A DNA stretch of 64,000 nucleotides from Nocardia abscessus NBRC 100374 (lineage in GTDB: Bacteria > Actinomycetota > Actinomycetes > Mycobacteriales > Mycobacteriaceae): assembly GCF_000308455.1 (NCBI RefSeq), contig NZ_BAFP01000274.1, positions 310,001 to 374,000 of the forward strand, given 5' to 3'. This document shows, piece after piece, positions 45,701-52,123 of this stretch. The notes below the pieces were generated by a model. It searched no databases, had not been told where the DNA came from, and saw only the letters and a program-made list of their open reading frames with translations. The first letter of the stretch is position 1. The number at the start of each line of letters is the position of its first letter. The translations under genes and the position numbers were made by a program.

Positions 45701-46026
45701 GCCACCAGTGCGCGAAACTCCTGCGCGTCGATGTCGGAGGTGGCCAGCCGATATCCCGGCGGCGGGGAGACAACCAGGTCGCGGCCGCCGGGTTCGGCGT
45801 CTTCGAGCGCCCTGCGCAGTTGCGAGGCTTTCGCGGCCAGCGTGCCCGCCGGATTGCCGGGCGGGTCGTCGGCCCAGATGTCGTCGACCAGCCGGTCGCC
45901 GGACACCGGTTGGCCGGGGGTGACCAGCAGGTCGGCCAGCAGCGCCCGGACCTTGGCGCCCGGAATCGGCACCACGGCACCCGCATCCGTCCAGACCGTC
46001 AACGGACCCAGCACCCCGAAACGCAT
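42751..46026 (-). CDS. AfsR/SARP-like regulator with BTAD, NTPase and TPR domains
   Basis: 1091 residues. Residues 12-95 form an OmpR/SARP winged helix, residues 98-245 a bacterial transcriptional activation domain ('GPELVALHRAIL' at its end), and residues 265-520 an STAND-type NTPase with Walker A GPGGVGKT (295-302) and Walker B 'LLLVLDNCEHV'. Residues about 690-1060 are TPR-like helices. Such large regulators integrate signals and activate nearby genes. It faces the operon at 46132, and 11-bp direct repeats typical of SARP operators lie in the gap, so control of that operon and itself is likely. Confidence 0.93.
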   Translation of the reverse strand: MRFGVLGPLTVWTDAGAVVPIPGAKVRALLADLLVTPGQPVSGDRLVDDIWADDPPGNPAGTLAAKASQLRRALEDAEPGGRDLVVSPPPGYRLATSDIDAQEFRALVASARAATEPAERVRALTEAVAVWRGPAFADFRDAPFAQPAIAQLEEQRLVAVEELAEARLSLGEYREVAGELTAFVAAHPLRERLRAAHLRALYGAGRQAEALVGYEDLRRRLDDELGIDPGPELVALHRAILEQDLPLAAPPPETAVTRRRTSNVPAQRTELIGRDTDLAQLCDTVATARLVTLTGPGGVGKTRLSLAAAAALTERFAHGSWLVELAALQPTSTDGTSFLADAVAGVLGIRAADGADITGLLCDALSDQELLLVLDNCEHVVDRAAELAESLLGAAPGLHILATSREPLRLPGEDIVALEPLEVPARDAALDEIARTGAVRLFVTRARAGARDFVLDADTAAPVATLCRRLDGIPLALELAATRVRALGVHEIVARLDNRFKLLATGHRGVPPRQQTLAAMIDWSWGLLDATEQAVLRRLAVHTGGCTLAAAEAVCSGEGATPVDESVVADVIARLVDRSLVHTAGRRYRLLESVAAFGLDRLADAGEFDAAHLAHHRYHLRLAERAEPELYGADQRRWLRWLDEETANLRAALDGFIRAGEADRALRLVNALAWYWQLRGRLSEARRWLDAALALGGSPPHRARALAWSVGFAFQQGEFGAGAAERAAVFALYDTVDDPAGRARAELFLGSSALESGDVTESESMLCKALPVFEELGDRWGVAAGHVALAKAAHNRVDLAALERHARTAARLFAELDDRWGRLQAAEWLGGLAELTGELAAAADIHAEALGLAQELELWGQACTHLSWMGWIAMQNTDFDRARALGEQAQRIAAEHGYEPGRLFAAVVLAFTARRDGRFEIAEQILRELLALPLAEGAETPLFLPMLQVELGYIHERRDDFAAAFALYLNAFDGAQRIGAPRDTAFALAALASVLAGMGEPDTAARLLGAAAAVREVNGIALLPAERPDIDRPANLARTALGERSFAESHTAGTRLTPVEARDLAACAVLEMPGLAPAGSHTAPEAAPAAR

Positions 46027-46059
46027 GGGAGCAGCCTAGGCGAGCGGTACGACAGGCGA

Positions 46060-46081
46060 CCGCAAACAAATCGGAAGGTGG
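46060..46081. promoter_or_regulatory. 11-bp direct-repeat operator candidate, copy 1
   Basis: CCGCAAACAAA followed by TCGGAAGGTGG, two 11-base units, in the 105-base gap between the AfsR-like gene (-) and the small gene at 46132 (+). 18 of 22 bases match the copy at 46921. SARP-type winged helices bind 11-bp direct repeats. Confidence 0.65.
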
Positions 46082-46131
46082 AGGACTCACAGTGAGAACG
46101 CCGAACCCGAACTCCCGGAAGGAGTCGAGAC

Positions 46132-46293
46132 ATGAAACCCACCACCGCCAGTATGGCCGCGTCGGTTCTGCTCACCTGTGACAAGGCAGGGCCGGACGAG
46201 AAGATGTCGGCCGCTCCCGGCGTCCGCGTCGAGGAGATGTTCCGGCTCGTCGGCGGTGTCCTGGGCGACGCACCGGTGCGGGACGCGCGATGA
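46132..46293 (+). CDS. Short protein coupled to the FMN reductase gene
   Basis: 53 residues: MKPTTASMAASVLL at the start, one cysteine, and a charged middle (DKAGPDEK). ATG 46132 has AAGGAG eight bases upstream and the stop overlaps the reductase start as ATGA, so it is translated and coupled. No family recognised; it could be a leader peptide that controls reductase translation or a small partner protein. Confidence 0.6.
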   Translation: MKPTTASMAASVLLTCDKAGPDEKMSAAPGVRVEEMFRLVGGVLGDAPVRDAR

Positions 46294-46877
46294 TCGGCCC
46301 GCATCCGGTACGGGTGGCGTTGATCGTGGGCAGCACGCGCACCGGCCGTTTCGGTCCCACGGTGGCGGACTGGTTCGCCGGGCGGATGTGCCGCCGCCCC
46401 GAGGTGGACCTGGACCGGATCGATCTCGCGACGGCCGCGCTGCCCGACCGTTTGACCGACCACGACGAGCCGGCGCCACCAGCGGTCCGCGAGCTCGGCG
46501 AACGGCTGGCGGCCGCGGACGCGTTCGTCCTGGTCACTCCGGAGTACAACCGCAGCTTCCCGGCGGCAGTGAAGAACGCCGTCGACTGGTTCGACGCGGA
46601 ATGGGCGGCCAAGCCCGTCACGGTGGTGGGATACGGCGGCGACGCCGACGGCGGTCACGCCGCCGCCCAGTTGCGCCCGGTCTTCGGCGAACTGAACGCG
46701 GTGCCCATCCGTCGCACCCTCACCATCACCAAGGCATGGCAGCGCTACGCGAGCGACGGCAGCTGGCCGCGCCGCGACCCGGAACTGGACGAGGCTGTGG
46801 ACGGTGTGCTCGACCAGCTGCTGTGGTGGGCGAGCGCCCTGCGCGAGGCACGGGCGAAGACCCCGTTCGTGCGGTAG
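46290..46877 (+). CDS. NADPH-dependent FMN reductase
   Basis: 195 residues, flavodoxin-like. The phosphate loop is 'IVGSTRTGRFGPTVADW' and the flavin contact 'VTPEYNRSFPAAVKNAVDWF' is characteristic of the NADPH-dependent FMN reductase family (ArsH/SsuE/azoreductase relatives). It could supply reduced FMN. Such a gene is missing from the organosulfur operon 4.4 kb away, but a functional link is only a guess. Confidence 0.9.
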   Translation: MIGPHPVRVALIVGSTRTGRFGPTVADWFAGRMCRRPEVDLDRIDLATAALPDRLTDHDEPAPPAVRELGERLAAADAFVLVTPEYNRSFPAAVKNAVDWFDAEWAAKPVTVVGYGGDADGGHAAAQLRPVFGELNAVPIRRTLTITKAWQRYASDGSWPRRDPELDEAVDGVLDQLLWWASALREARAKTPFVR

Positions 46878-46920
46878 AAAAGCATGCTCGGGCGGTGTCC
46901 GTCCCGAAGGTACGGAGCAA

Positions 46921-46942
46921 CCGTAAACAAACCGTAAGGCGG
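46921..46942 (+). promoter_or_regulatory. 11-bp direct-repeat operator candidate, copy 2
   Basis: CCGTAAACAAA followed by CCGTAAGGCGG, two units with an 11-base period, 74 bases upstream of the RibD-like gene. It is the better copy: CCGTAA occurs in each unit at the same phase. Confidence 0.7.
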
Positions 46943-47016
46943 TACCAGCAGAGTCGTTCCAGGCAGCGACACCGGCCGCACCCCGGCAACCGCCGGACTC
47001 GATGAGAGGAAACACC

Positions 47017-47568
47017 ATGGGCACCATCGCAGTTCACGAGTTCATAGCACTCGACGGAGTGTACGAGGATCCGTCCTGGACCTTCGAATACGGATTCGAC
47101 CCGAAGATGGGGGAGACCCTCGGGGCGATCACTTCGGCGTCGAAGGCGATCCTGCTCGGGCGCATCACGTTCGAGATGTTCGCCCCGGCTTGGTCTACCC
47201 GCACCGTGGAGGACGACCCGGGCGCGCCGTTCTTCAACGAAACGACGAAGTACGTCGTCGGCGCCCGGGAGCCGCAGGTGGAATGGGCCAACAGCACCCG
47301 CGTCGGCGCCTACGACCCGGACGTGATCCGCAAGCTCAAGGACGAAATCGACGGCACCATCTACATCAGCGGCAGCGGCACGCTGGTGCGGGCGCTGCTG
47401 GCGGACGGCCTGGTCGACGACCTGCACCTGTTCGTCTACCCGATCGCGCTCGGCAAGGGCAAGCGCCTGTGGAGCGACGGCGTCGACGCGACCAAGCTGG
47501 CGCTCAAAGAGCACGAGGTCTACGCCAACGGCGTCGTTCACCTCGACTACGGCCCGGCCCAGGGCTGA
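47017..47568 (+). CDS. Dihydrofolate reductase-like (RibD C-terminal domain) protein
   Basis: 183 residues from ATG 47017 (GAGAGGAAA upstream; an ATG at 47002 is less likely). Features are 'FIALDGVYEDPSW', 'LGRITFEMFAPAW' and 'IYISGSGTLVRALLADGLVDDL', standard for the RibD_C/YwjB group. These proteins reduce pteridine- or pyrimidine-like substrates with NADPH, mostly uncharacterised. In actinobacteria such genes often sit beside BTAD regulators. Confidence 0.92.
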   Translation: MGTIAVHEFIALDGVYEDPSWTFEYGFDPKMGETLGAITSASKAILLGRITFEMFAPAWSTRTVEDDPGAPFFNETTKYVVGAREPQVEWANSTRVGAYDPDVIRKLKDEIDGTIYISGSGTLVRALLADGLVDDLHLFVYPIALGKGKRLWSDGVDATKLALKEHEVYANGVVHLDYGPAQG

Positions 47569-47580
47569 TGTCGCGCGGAA

Positions 47581-47603
47581 GGGCGGCCCGTTTCGGGCCG
47601 CCC
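47581..47603. terminator. Bidirectional terminator
   Basis: Perfect 10-bp stem GGGCGGCCCG / CGGGCCGCCC with a TTT loop between the RibD-like gene (+) and a small secreted-protein gene (-). Confidence 0.88.
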
Positions 47604-47643
47604 AGGCGATCCGGTGGTGCCGCCGCGGCGGGCAGCGAAGCCG

Positions 47644-47907
47644 TCAGCGCCGTCCGGTGCAGTATCCCTCGGGGGTGTACTGGCAAGGGCGCTCGTTGCG
47701 TCCACGGTATCCGCCGTGATTGCTGCTGCGACTCCGCTCTCCCACGCCGGAACCACGCTTGTCGGCCGGGTTGTGCGAGTACCGGTCCGCTGTCGTGGTC
47801 ACGAACGATTCCGGCGCGGCGACGGACGCTGCCGTCACGACCGCCCCACCGATCAGCGCCGAAGCCACCACTCGACGCACCGTTACGCGCTTCCTTGTGT
47901 TCTCCAT
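47644..47907 (-). CDS. Small secreted protein, unknown
   Basis: 87 residues from ATG 47907 (ATG 47916 is equally possible; neither has a clear Shine-Dalgarno). Signal peptide with basic start and 'VVASALIGGAVVTAASVAA', followed by a polar, arginine/glycine-rich mature part with two cysteines ('PCQYTPEGYC') at the end, which could form a disulfide. Function unknown. Confidence 0.6.
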   Translation of the reverse strand: MENTRKRVTVRRVVASALIGGAVVTAASVAAPESFVTTTADRYSHNPADKRGSGVGERSRSSNHGGYRGRNERPCQYTPEGYCTGRR

Positions 47908-48234
47908 GAGATTCATCCCGTCGATTAACGTGCCGTCATATAACGATACATTGATCGGTGACCCAACACACGTGTTTATTCCCAGTGCTGGGGATGACCC
48001 TCGATCGAGGGCCTGATCACGTGCTGCGGCTTGCTCGCCGTCCCAGCTCGCAGGCCGATGGCTCGGGTTGGACCGGACGTCGCAAAAAGATTCACACCCT
48101 GTCTAACGTGCCGTTCGCCAGGTCGCGGGCGCAACGTCTGCGAGTTGGCGAGAGTCTTCGTGGTCGACGCGCCGAGGCGCATAGCGACCATGGAGCGCGG
48201 CCGTCATCGGCGCACTACTTGCCGTCGGAGCCGA
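47908..48234. other. Intergenic stretch with AT-rich promoter region
   Basis: 327 bases. AT-rich around 47925-47985, with a TATATGA-like element on the minus strand as likely promoter of the secreted protein. The 11-mer TAACGTGCCGT occurs twice (47926 and 48104). No gene seen. Confidence 0.4.
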
Positions 48235-49206
48235 TCACGGCTGCGCCACGCCCAAGTCGCGGACTCGGCGCTTGTGATTCCAGCGGCCCGGGTCCGCCTC
48301 CAGGGCCGAGCGGTCCCAGTGGCCGAGCGCGGCGGCGGCCGTGTACGTCGTGTCGAGGAACTCGAGCAGCGCCGATTCGGGCGCTTCGGCGGTGCGAACC
48401 GCCTCGTACGGCAGGAGGAACTGCCGCAATTCCATACTGTAGAAGGCTTCTCGCGGACCGATGTGGTAGTCGGAGAAGCCGTCCGGCTCCGGGTACGCGT
48501 AGGCATAGAAGGCGCCTTCCGTGCCGCCGCCCGGCCAGAAGCCGCAGCTGCTCAGTTCATGCGAGTAGCCCTCGACCATGACCCAGTCGCCACAGTTGGG
48601 GGCGCCGCCCGGGTGTCGCGGAGCGGCCCGCCCGGAGAATCTGGTGCAGGCCAGATCCATCGCTCCCCAGAAGAAGTGCACCGGGCTCACTTTGCCGAGG
48701 AAACCCGATCGGAACTGGTGCATGACGCGATCGGCGGCGATCAGTTGCCGCCAGAACAGGGTGGCGGCCGCGGCGTCATAGGAGCGGTGCTCGTAGTCCT
48801 CGGCGAACGGCACGGCGGGCTCGACCTCATTGGGTCTGCCCTGGATGTGCACCGGAATGCCGAGTTCGCCGAGCGCATCGATGGTTTCGCCGTAGAAAGC
48901 CGCCACCGGCTTGGGTTCGAGCGCGACCTGGCGAGTGCGGCCATCGCTGGAGCGGATGTGCAACCGGTGGTCGAGGAAGTCGAACTCGATATCGAAGCAC
49001 CCCGCCGCATGCGGGATGGCGGAGGTGGTCAGTCCTCTCGGGCTGACGTAGAACGTCACCTGCCACCAGTGGTTGACCAGCGGAGCGCGGGAGAGTCTGA
49101 TCTTGCCGACGATCTGTGTCCACATATGCAGCGTCTCGCGCGTAGGAGTCCAGCTATCGACGCGCAAGGCGGGCCACGGTTCGGGAGCGGTATCGGTGCC
49201 TGTCAT
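48235..49206 (-). CDS. DUF5996 family protein
   Basis: 323 residues, soluble. Features of DUF5996 are 'TRETLHMWTQIVGKIRL', 'NHWWQVTFYVSPRGLTTSAIP', 'SPVHFFWGAMDLACTRFSGR' and the late 'FYAYAYPEPDGF'. The family is widespread and abundant in histidine/tryptophan, but no activity is established. ATG 49206 is well placed. No operon partner. Confidence 0.9.
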   Translation of the reverse strand: MTGTDTAPEPWPALRVDSWTPTRETLHMWTQIVGKIRLSRAPLVNHWWQVTFYVSPRGLTTSAIPHAAGCFDIEFDFLDHRLHIRSSDGRTRQVALEPKPVAAFYGETIDALGELGIPVHIQGRPNEVEPAVPFAEDYEHRSYDAAAATLFWRQLIAADRVMHQFRSGFLGKVSPVHFFWGAMDLACTRFSGRAAPRHPGGAPNCGDWVMVEGYSHELSSCGFWPGGGTEGAFYAYAYPEPDGFSDYHIGPREAFYSMELRQFLLPYEAVRTAEAPESALLEFLDTTYTAAAALGHWDRSALEADPGRWNHKRRVRDLGVAQP

Positions 49207-49428
49207 TGCTGCACCTCCGTTCTTTCCGGGAATTGGCGGTGCCGGCGCCGCGCAGGCGCCCGGCGAGTCGCGGCGCAGCGTTCCTGCACGCTCAAACTAC
49301 CCGGTGAACAGGTGCCCGGAAGCCCTAATGCACGGTAAACAGCAATCTGCTGGCAAATTCGCCGACGGGGGATCCCGGGCGGTCAATCGTCTGGTGCGCG
49401 GATGGACCGACGACCGGCGTGCGACGCT

Positions 49429-49623
49429 TCAGTGCCGGCGCGGCCAACTCTCGTGCGCGGACCCCATGCTCGCCAGCGGCAGTGCGGCCCCCTCGTCGGC
49501 CGTCCGGGCCGCACGGCGGGAATTCGGATCCCACACCATGGCCGCGGCCGCACCGCCGAGCAGAACCAGGACGATGGCAACAATTGCCACCCACAGGAGT
49601 ACCACCGCTATTTCTCCAGTCAT
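49429..49623 (-). CDS. Small single-pass membrane protein, MVWDP/WPR family (paralogue)
   Basis: 64 residues from ATG 49623, with a GGAG...GGACGGA region upstream. An N-terminal helix (about 6-28) is followed by AAAAMVWDPNSRR and the end 'ESWPRRH'. The protein at 22205 has the same order: helix, AAAMVWDP, RR, WPR. This conservation across 27 kb shows that both are real genes of one family. Function unknown. Confidence 0.72.
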   Translation of the reverse strand: MTGEIAVVLLWVAIVAIVLVLLGGAAAAMVWDPNSRRAARTADEGAALPLASMGSAHESWPRRH

Positions 49624-49846
49624 TCCGTCCGCTCCATATTGCGCGTTATGCTGTGGCGGACAATCGCTTTCGTGCTTGCGAGCATTCTTTACACGCGGGG
49701 CAATCAGCGCGAATCGACACGCGGATTCTGTGGTGTGCCAGCACAACGGCTCCCGGGGTTTGGGATACGTCTGGTAACGCATAATGTCGCGACCGGACGG
49801 CGAGACGAGGCCCGGATGTCGGTGCGCGGCAAGGATTCTTCGACGG

Positions 49847-50035
49847 ATGCGCGAGTTCACCGCGTTGGCGGATGCCGAATCCGAGGACGAGAACCTCGAC
49901 GATTTCTCCGAATGGCTGGAGCGGGGGTATGTCGATCCTCCGCATCTCTACTGCGACACAGGGTGGCAGTTGTGGCGCCGGATGGTCGAAACCGGCAGGC
50001 TCGGCGGGGTGGACGCCGAACCACCGCGTCGGATA
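49847..50035 (+). pseudogene. Possible truncated hypothetical gene
   Basis: An open frame starting 'MREFTALADAESEDENLDDFSEWLERG' region from ATG 49847 has a natural, acidic amino-acid profile for about 60 codons ('GYVDPPHLYCDTGWQLWRRM'), then runs into antisense of the decayed hydrolase gene. I read it as a gene whose 3' part was replaced at the junction near 50035, but it may be a short intact gene with another end, or noise. Confidence 0.3.
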
Positions 50036-50154
50036 CGGGTTCGATGCCCGCTTCGGTCGTGGCGGCCCCCGAAAGCGCGCAGCACGAGTCCGCTGTCGGC
50101 GACCGTGGTCCCGGCCATGGCGAGGACGGCGACTTCGATCGTGTTGTCCGGCAT
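50036..50154 (-). pseudogene. Decayed phosphonatase-like HAD hydrolase (N-terminal remnant)
   Basis: From ATG 50154 the product reads 'EVAVLAMAGTTVADSGLVLRAF', the start of phosphonatase-like hydrolases, where the nucleophile is normally Asp in 'LDMAGTTV'; here it is Ala. At the G5 run (50066-50070) the frame shifts; in the next frame 'AATTEAGIEP' continues the homology. Similarity is lost by about 50036. Missing nucleophile, frameshift and truncation together mark a dead gene. It begins nine bases downstream of the FAD oxidoreductase stop, the usual partner order. Confidence 0.75.
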
Positions 50155-50163
50155 GGTCGATCG

Positions 50164-51291
50164 TCAGAGTCCGAGCAGGTCGGCGGTTTCCTCGCCGAGG
50201 ACGGGGCCGAGGGTCATGCCGCGGCCGCCGGGGCCGGTGATCACCCGGACGTGCCGGTCGGCTCGGGCGCGGGTGACCGGGACATCGGGGTCGGCGCTCT
50301 GGCTGTACACGCCTGCCCAGCGCCGCACGATCGGCGGCAGTTCGCGGCCCAGCAACTCCTCGGCCACGGCGGTGAGATGTTCGTACGGGGCCTCGTCGAG
50401 GTCGAATGCGAAAGGCTCGGTGTACTCGTGGGTGTCGCCGATGGTCACACCGCCGTGCAAGCGCTGCACGCACAGCAGTTGCATCTTGTGCTCGGCGGCG
50501 GTCGCTGTCTGCGACTGTTCCCGGTTCAGCAGGTCCACCTCGGGGCCCGCGAAGCCGGGGTAGTAGCGGAAGCTGTCGCCGTCGGCGACCGCCGTGGTGA
50601 GCGGTTCGCCCAGCGCGGCGGTCTGCATCATCTGCAGCCGGACCCGCCGCACCGGCAGCATTCCGGCCAGTTCCCTGGCCAGGCCGGTGTGCGCCGCGCC
50701 GGGGCAGACGAGCACGAGATCGGCGTCGAAGACGCGGTCCCGGTCGTCGCGCACCCGCGCGCCGGAACCGGTGTCGGTGACCGTCCTGGCCTCGGTGCCG
50801 GAATGGAAGGTGTAGCGGTCGCTCGCGGTGAGGTAGGCGCGCAGCGCGGGCAGCGCCTGCCGTGACTCGACCACGGCATCGGTCGAACAATGCAGTCCGG
50901 CAAGGAATTTGCCGCGCAGCGCGGGATTGACGGCGCGCACGCGCTCCGGGTCGAGTAATTCGAACCCGCGCGCCTCGGCCTCGGGACCGGCCGCCGCGGC
51001 CTCGGCCACCGCGAGTTCCTCCGGGGTGCGCACCAGGGTGAGCGAGCCCGCCGGCCGGAATCCGACTCCGGGCACCTTGCCGCCGATCTCCTCCCACAGC
51101 ACCCGCGAACGCAGGGCGAGGTCGAGTTCCGCGGCCGACCGCCCGGACACCCGGATCAGGCCGAAATTGCGTACGGTCGCCCCGCGGGCTTCCGGTTCCC
51201 GTTCCAGCTGCACGACTTCGTGTCCGCGGCGGATCGCGGCCAAGGCGTGGGCGGTGCCGAGGATGCCGCCGCCGATGATCACCAATCGCAT
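50164..51291 (-). CDS. FAD-dependent oxidoreductase, TIGR03364-type (phosphonatase-linked)
   Basis: 375 residues. N-terminal dinucleotide fold 'MRLVIIGGGILGTAHALAAIRRGHEV', 'GATVRNFGLIRVSGR', and the C-terminal FAD contact 'VRVITGPGGRGMTLGPVLGEETADLL'. The set fits the DAO-like oxidoreductase group that co-occurs with a phosphonatase-like hydrolase and is proposed to oxidise aminophosphonates. The partner hydrolase gene right behind it is decayed, so the enzyme may be relic or have another job. Confidence 0.88.
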   Translation of the reverse strand: MRLVIIGGGILGTAHALAAIRRGHEVVQLEREPEARGATVRNFGLIRVSGRSAAELDLALRSRVLWEEIGGKVPGVGFRPAGSLTLVRTPEELAVAEAAAAGPEAEARGFELLDPERVRAVNPALRGKFLAGLHCSTDAVVESRQALPALRAYLTASDRYTFHSGTEARTVTDTGSGARVRDDRDRVFDADLVLVCPGAAHTGLARELAGMLPVRRVRLQMMQTAALGEPLTTAVADGDSFRYYPGFAGPEVDLLNREQSQTATAAEHKMQLLCVQRLHGGVTIGDTHEYTEPFAFDLDEAPYEHLTAVAEELLGRELPPIVRRWAGVYSQSADPDVPVTRARADRHVRVITGPGGRGMTLGPVLGEETADLLGL

Positions 51292-51338
51292 GGTTCAAGG
51301 ATGAATGGTATGGACCGATCATTTTGCTGTGACCTGCG

Positions 51339-51358
51339 GTTGTGGGCCATGCCACAAC
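51339..51358. promoter_or_regulatory. Inverted repeat upstream of the FAD oxidoreductase
   Basis: GTTGTGG-GCCATG-CCACAAC, 7-base arms, 48 bases before the minus-strand start; operator-like. Confidence 0.45.
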
Positions 51359-51434
51359 TTCGGGGAACCCGGCAGCTCCAGGCCTTTATGGTCAGCCGTT
51401 CATTTCGTCTGCGACCGCACTCGAGTTGACGCTT

Positions 51435-51461
51435 TGAGAGACTGAAACTTACTGTCTCTCA
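51435..51461. promoter_or_regulatory. Inverted repeat TGAGAGAC / GTCTCTCA
   Basis: 8-base perfect arms with an 11-nt spacer (TGAAACTTACT), 27 bases in total: TetR- or GntR-operator-like. No matching regulator gene is adjacent. Confidence 0.5.
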
Positions 51462-51527
51462 TGTCCTCAGGGGGTGCTGGTTGGTGCCCACGGCAGCGAC
51501 AGGCATGCGCCTTCTCTATCGAATGTA

Positions 51528-51540
51528 GGATAACTTATCC
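51528..51540. promoter_or_regulatory. Small palindrome GGATAA-C-TTATCC
   Basis: 6-base arms around one base within the AT-richer gap; may be part of an operator. Confidence 0.35.
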
Positions 51541-51839
51541 AGAAGGCAACGCAACGTGGCTTTTGGGCTACCGCTGGCAGTTGCGGGTGAACGCGGCAAG
51601 CTTCTAACTTCTTCCCGCCGGGACTCCAACTCGCTCCCTCCGGGCAGTCGCCTGATGGTATGAATATGCATTAACATAATACGCAGCCGGGCACTGCTGG
51701 TCGGCAGTGTCGCTGCCGGTCGGAACGACGGTGGCGGGAGTCGGGTCGTTCGTCGGTCCGCGCAATCGGGCGCAGTCGGCGAGGGATGTCGTGGCGGGCG
51801 CCGTTCCTGTCCTTTGTGCGCATGGTGCAGTGAGTCGAG

Positions 51840-52034
51840 ATGGTGAACCCGCAAAACGTTCGACATATCCATATCGAATCCGGTGCTCTCGTCTTGGACT
51901 ATCAGGCGTGCGCCGAACAGGCCGCGAGTGTGGCCGAGGTCTTGGCGAGCAGTCATCCGGAGCTCATCGTCACGATCGACGACAACGTCGACGTCGGGTT
52001 GCCCGCGCTGCCCTGTGGCGACCTTTGGGATTGA
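51840..52034 (+). CDS. Small acidic hypothetical protein
   Basis: 64 residues, soluble, third-position GC high as in real genes here. The middle 'DYQACAEQAASVAEVLASSHPEL' is helical and the end is 'GLPALPCGDLWD'. I do not recognise a family. A ribosomally made peptide precursor is conceivable because of the short length and the Cys/Trp tail, but no modification enzyme gene is near. Start ATG 51840 has only a weak GAG upstream. Confidence 0.4.
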   Translation: MVNPQNVRHIHIESGALVLDYQACAEQAASVAEVLASSHPELIVTIDDNVDVGLPALPCGDLWD

Positions 52035-52080
52035 GCATGTGAGCAGCGCCAACGGATTGACGACGGATGCCGTCAGTTCT

Positions 52081-52106
52081 AATGTGATGGCACTTGCCAT
52101 CACATT
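52081..52106. promoter_or_regulatory. Perfect palindromic operator in front of the acyl-CoA dehydrogenase
   Basis: AATGTGATGGC-ACTT-GCCATCACATT, 11-base perfect arms and a 4-nt centre, ending 17 bases before the start codon and overlapping the expected ribosome-binding area. Length and symmetry fit a TetR-type regulator of fatty-acid genes. Confidence 0.8.
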
Positions 52107-52123
52107 GGAAGGCGGCGTTCGCC

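Larger units (their letters stand above)
51292..51839. other. AT-richer divergent intergenic region with several palindromes
   Basis: 548 bases without a credible gene. It carries three inverted repeats (51339-51358, 51435-51461, 51528-51540) and an AT-rich patch at 51653-51690. Composition is lower in GC than the flanks. Probably promoters and operators of the FAD oxidoreductase and of the small gene at 51840. Confidence 0.55.

Noticed and set aside
47926..48114. Two copies of TAACGTGCCGT in one intergenic region
   Set aside because: Only 11 bases, no symmetry, one copy far from any start; could be chance.
51516..52103. A 195-residue minus-strand open frame across the intergenic region
   Set aside because: No family motif, poor ribosome-binding site and irregular codon use; it overlaps the better small gene at 51840.
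52083..52104. CRP/Fnr-type site reading (TGTGA ... TCACA)
   Set aside because: The spacing between half-sites is 12 bases, not the 6 needed for CRP-type binding; a TetR-type operator fits better.
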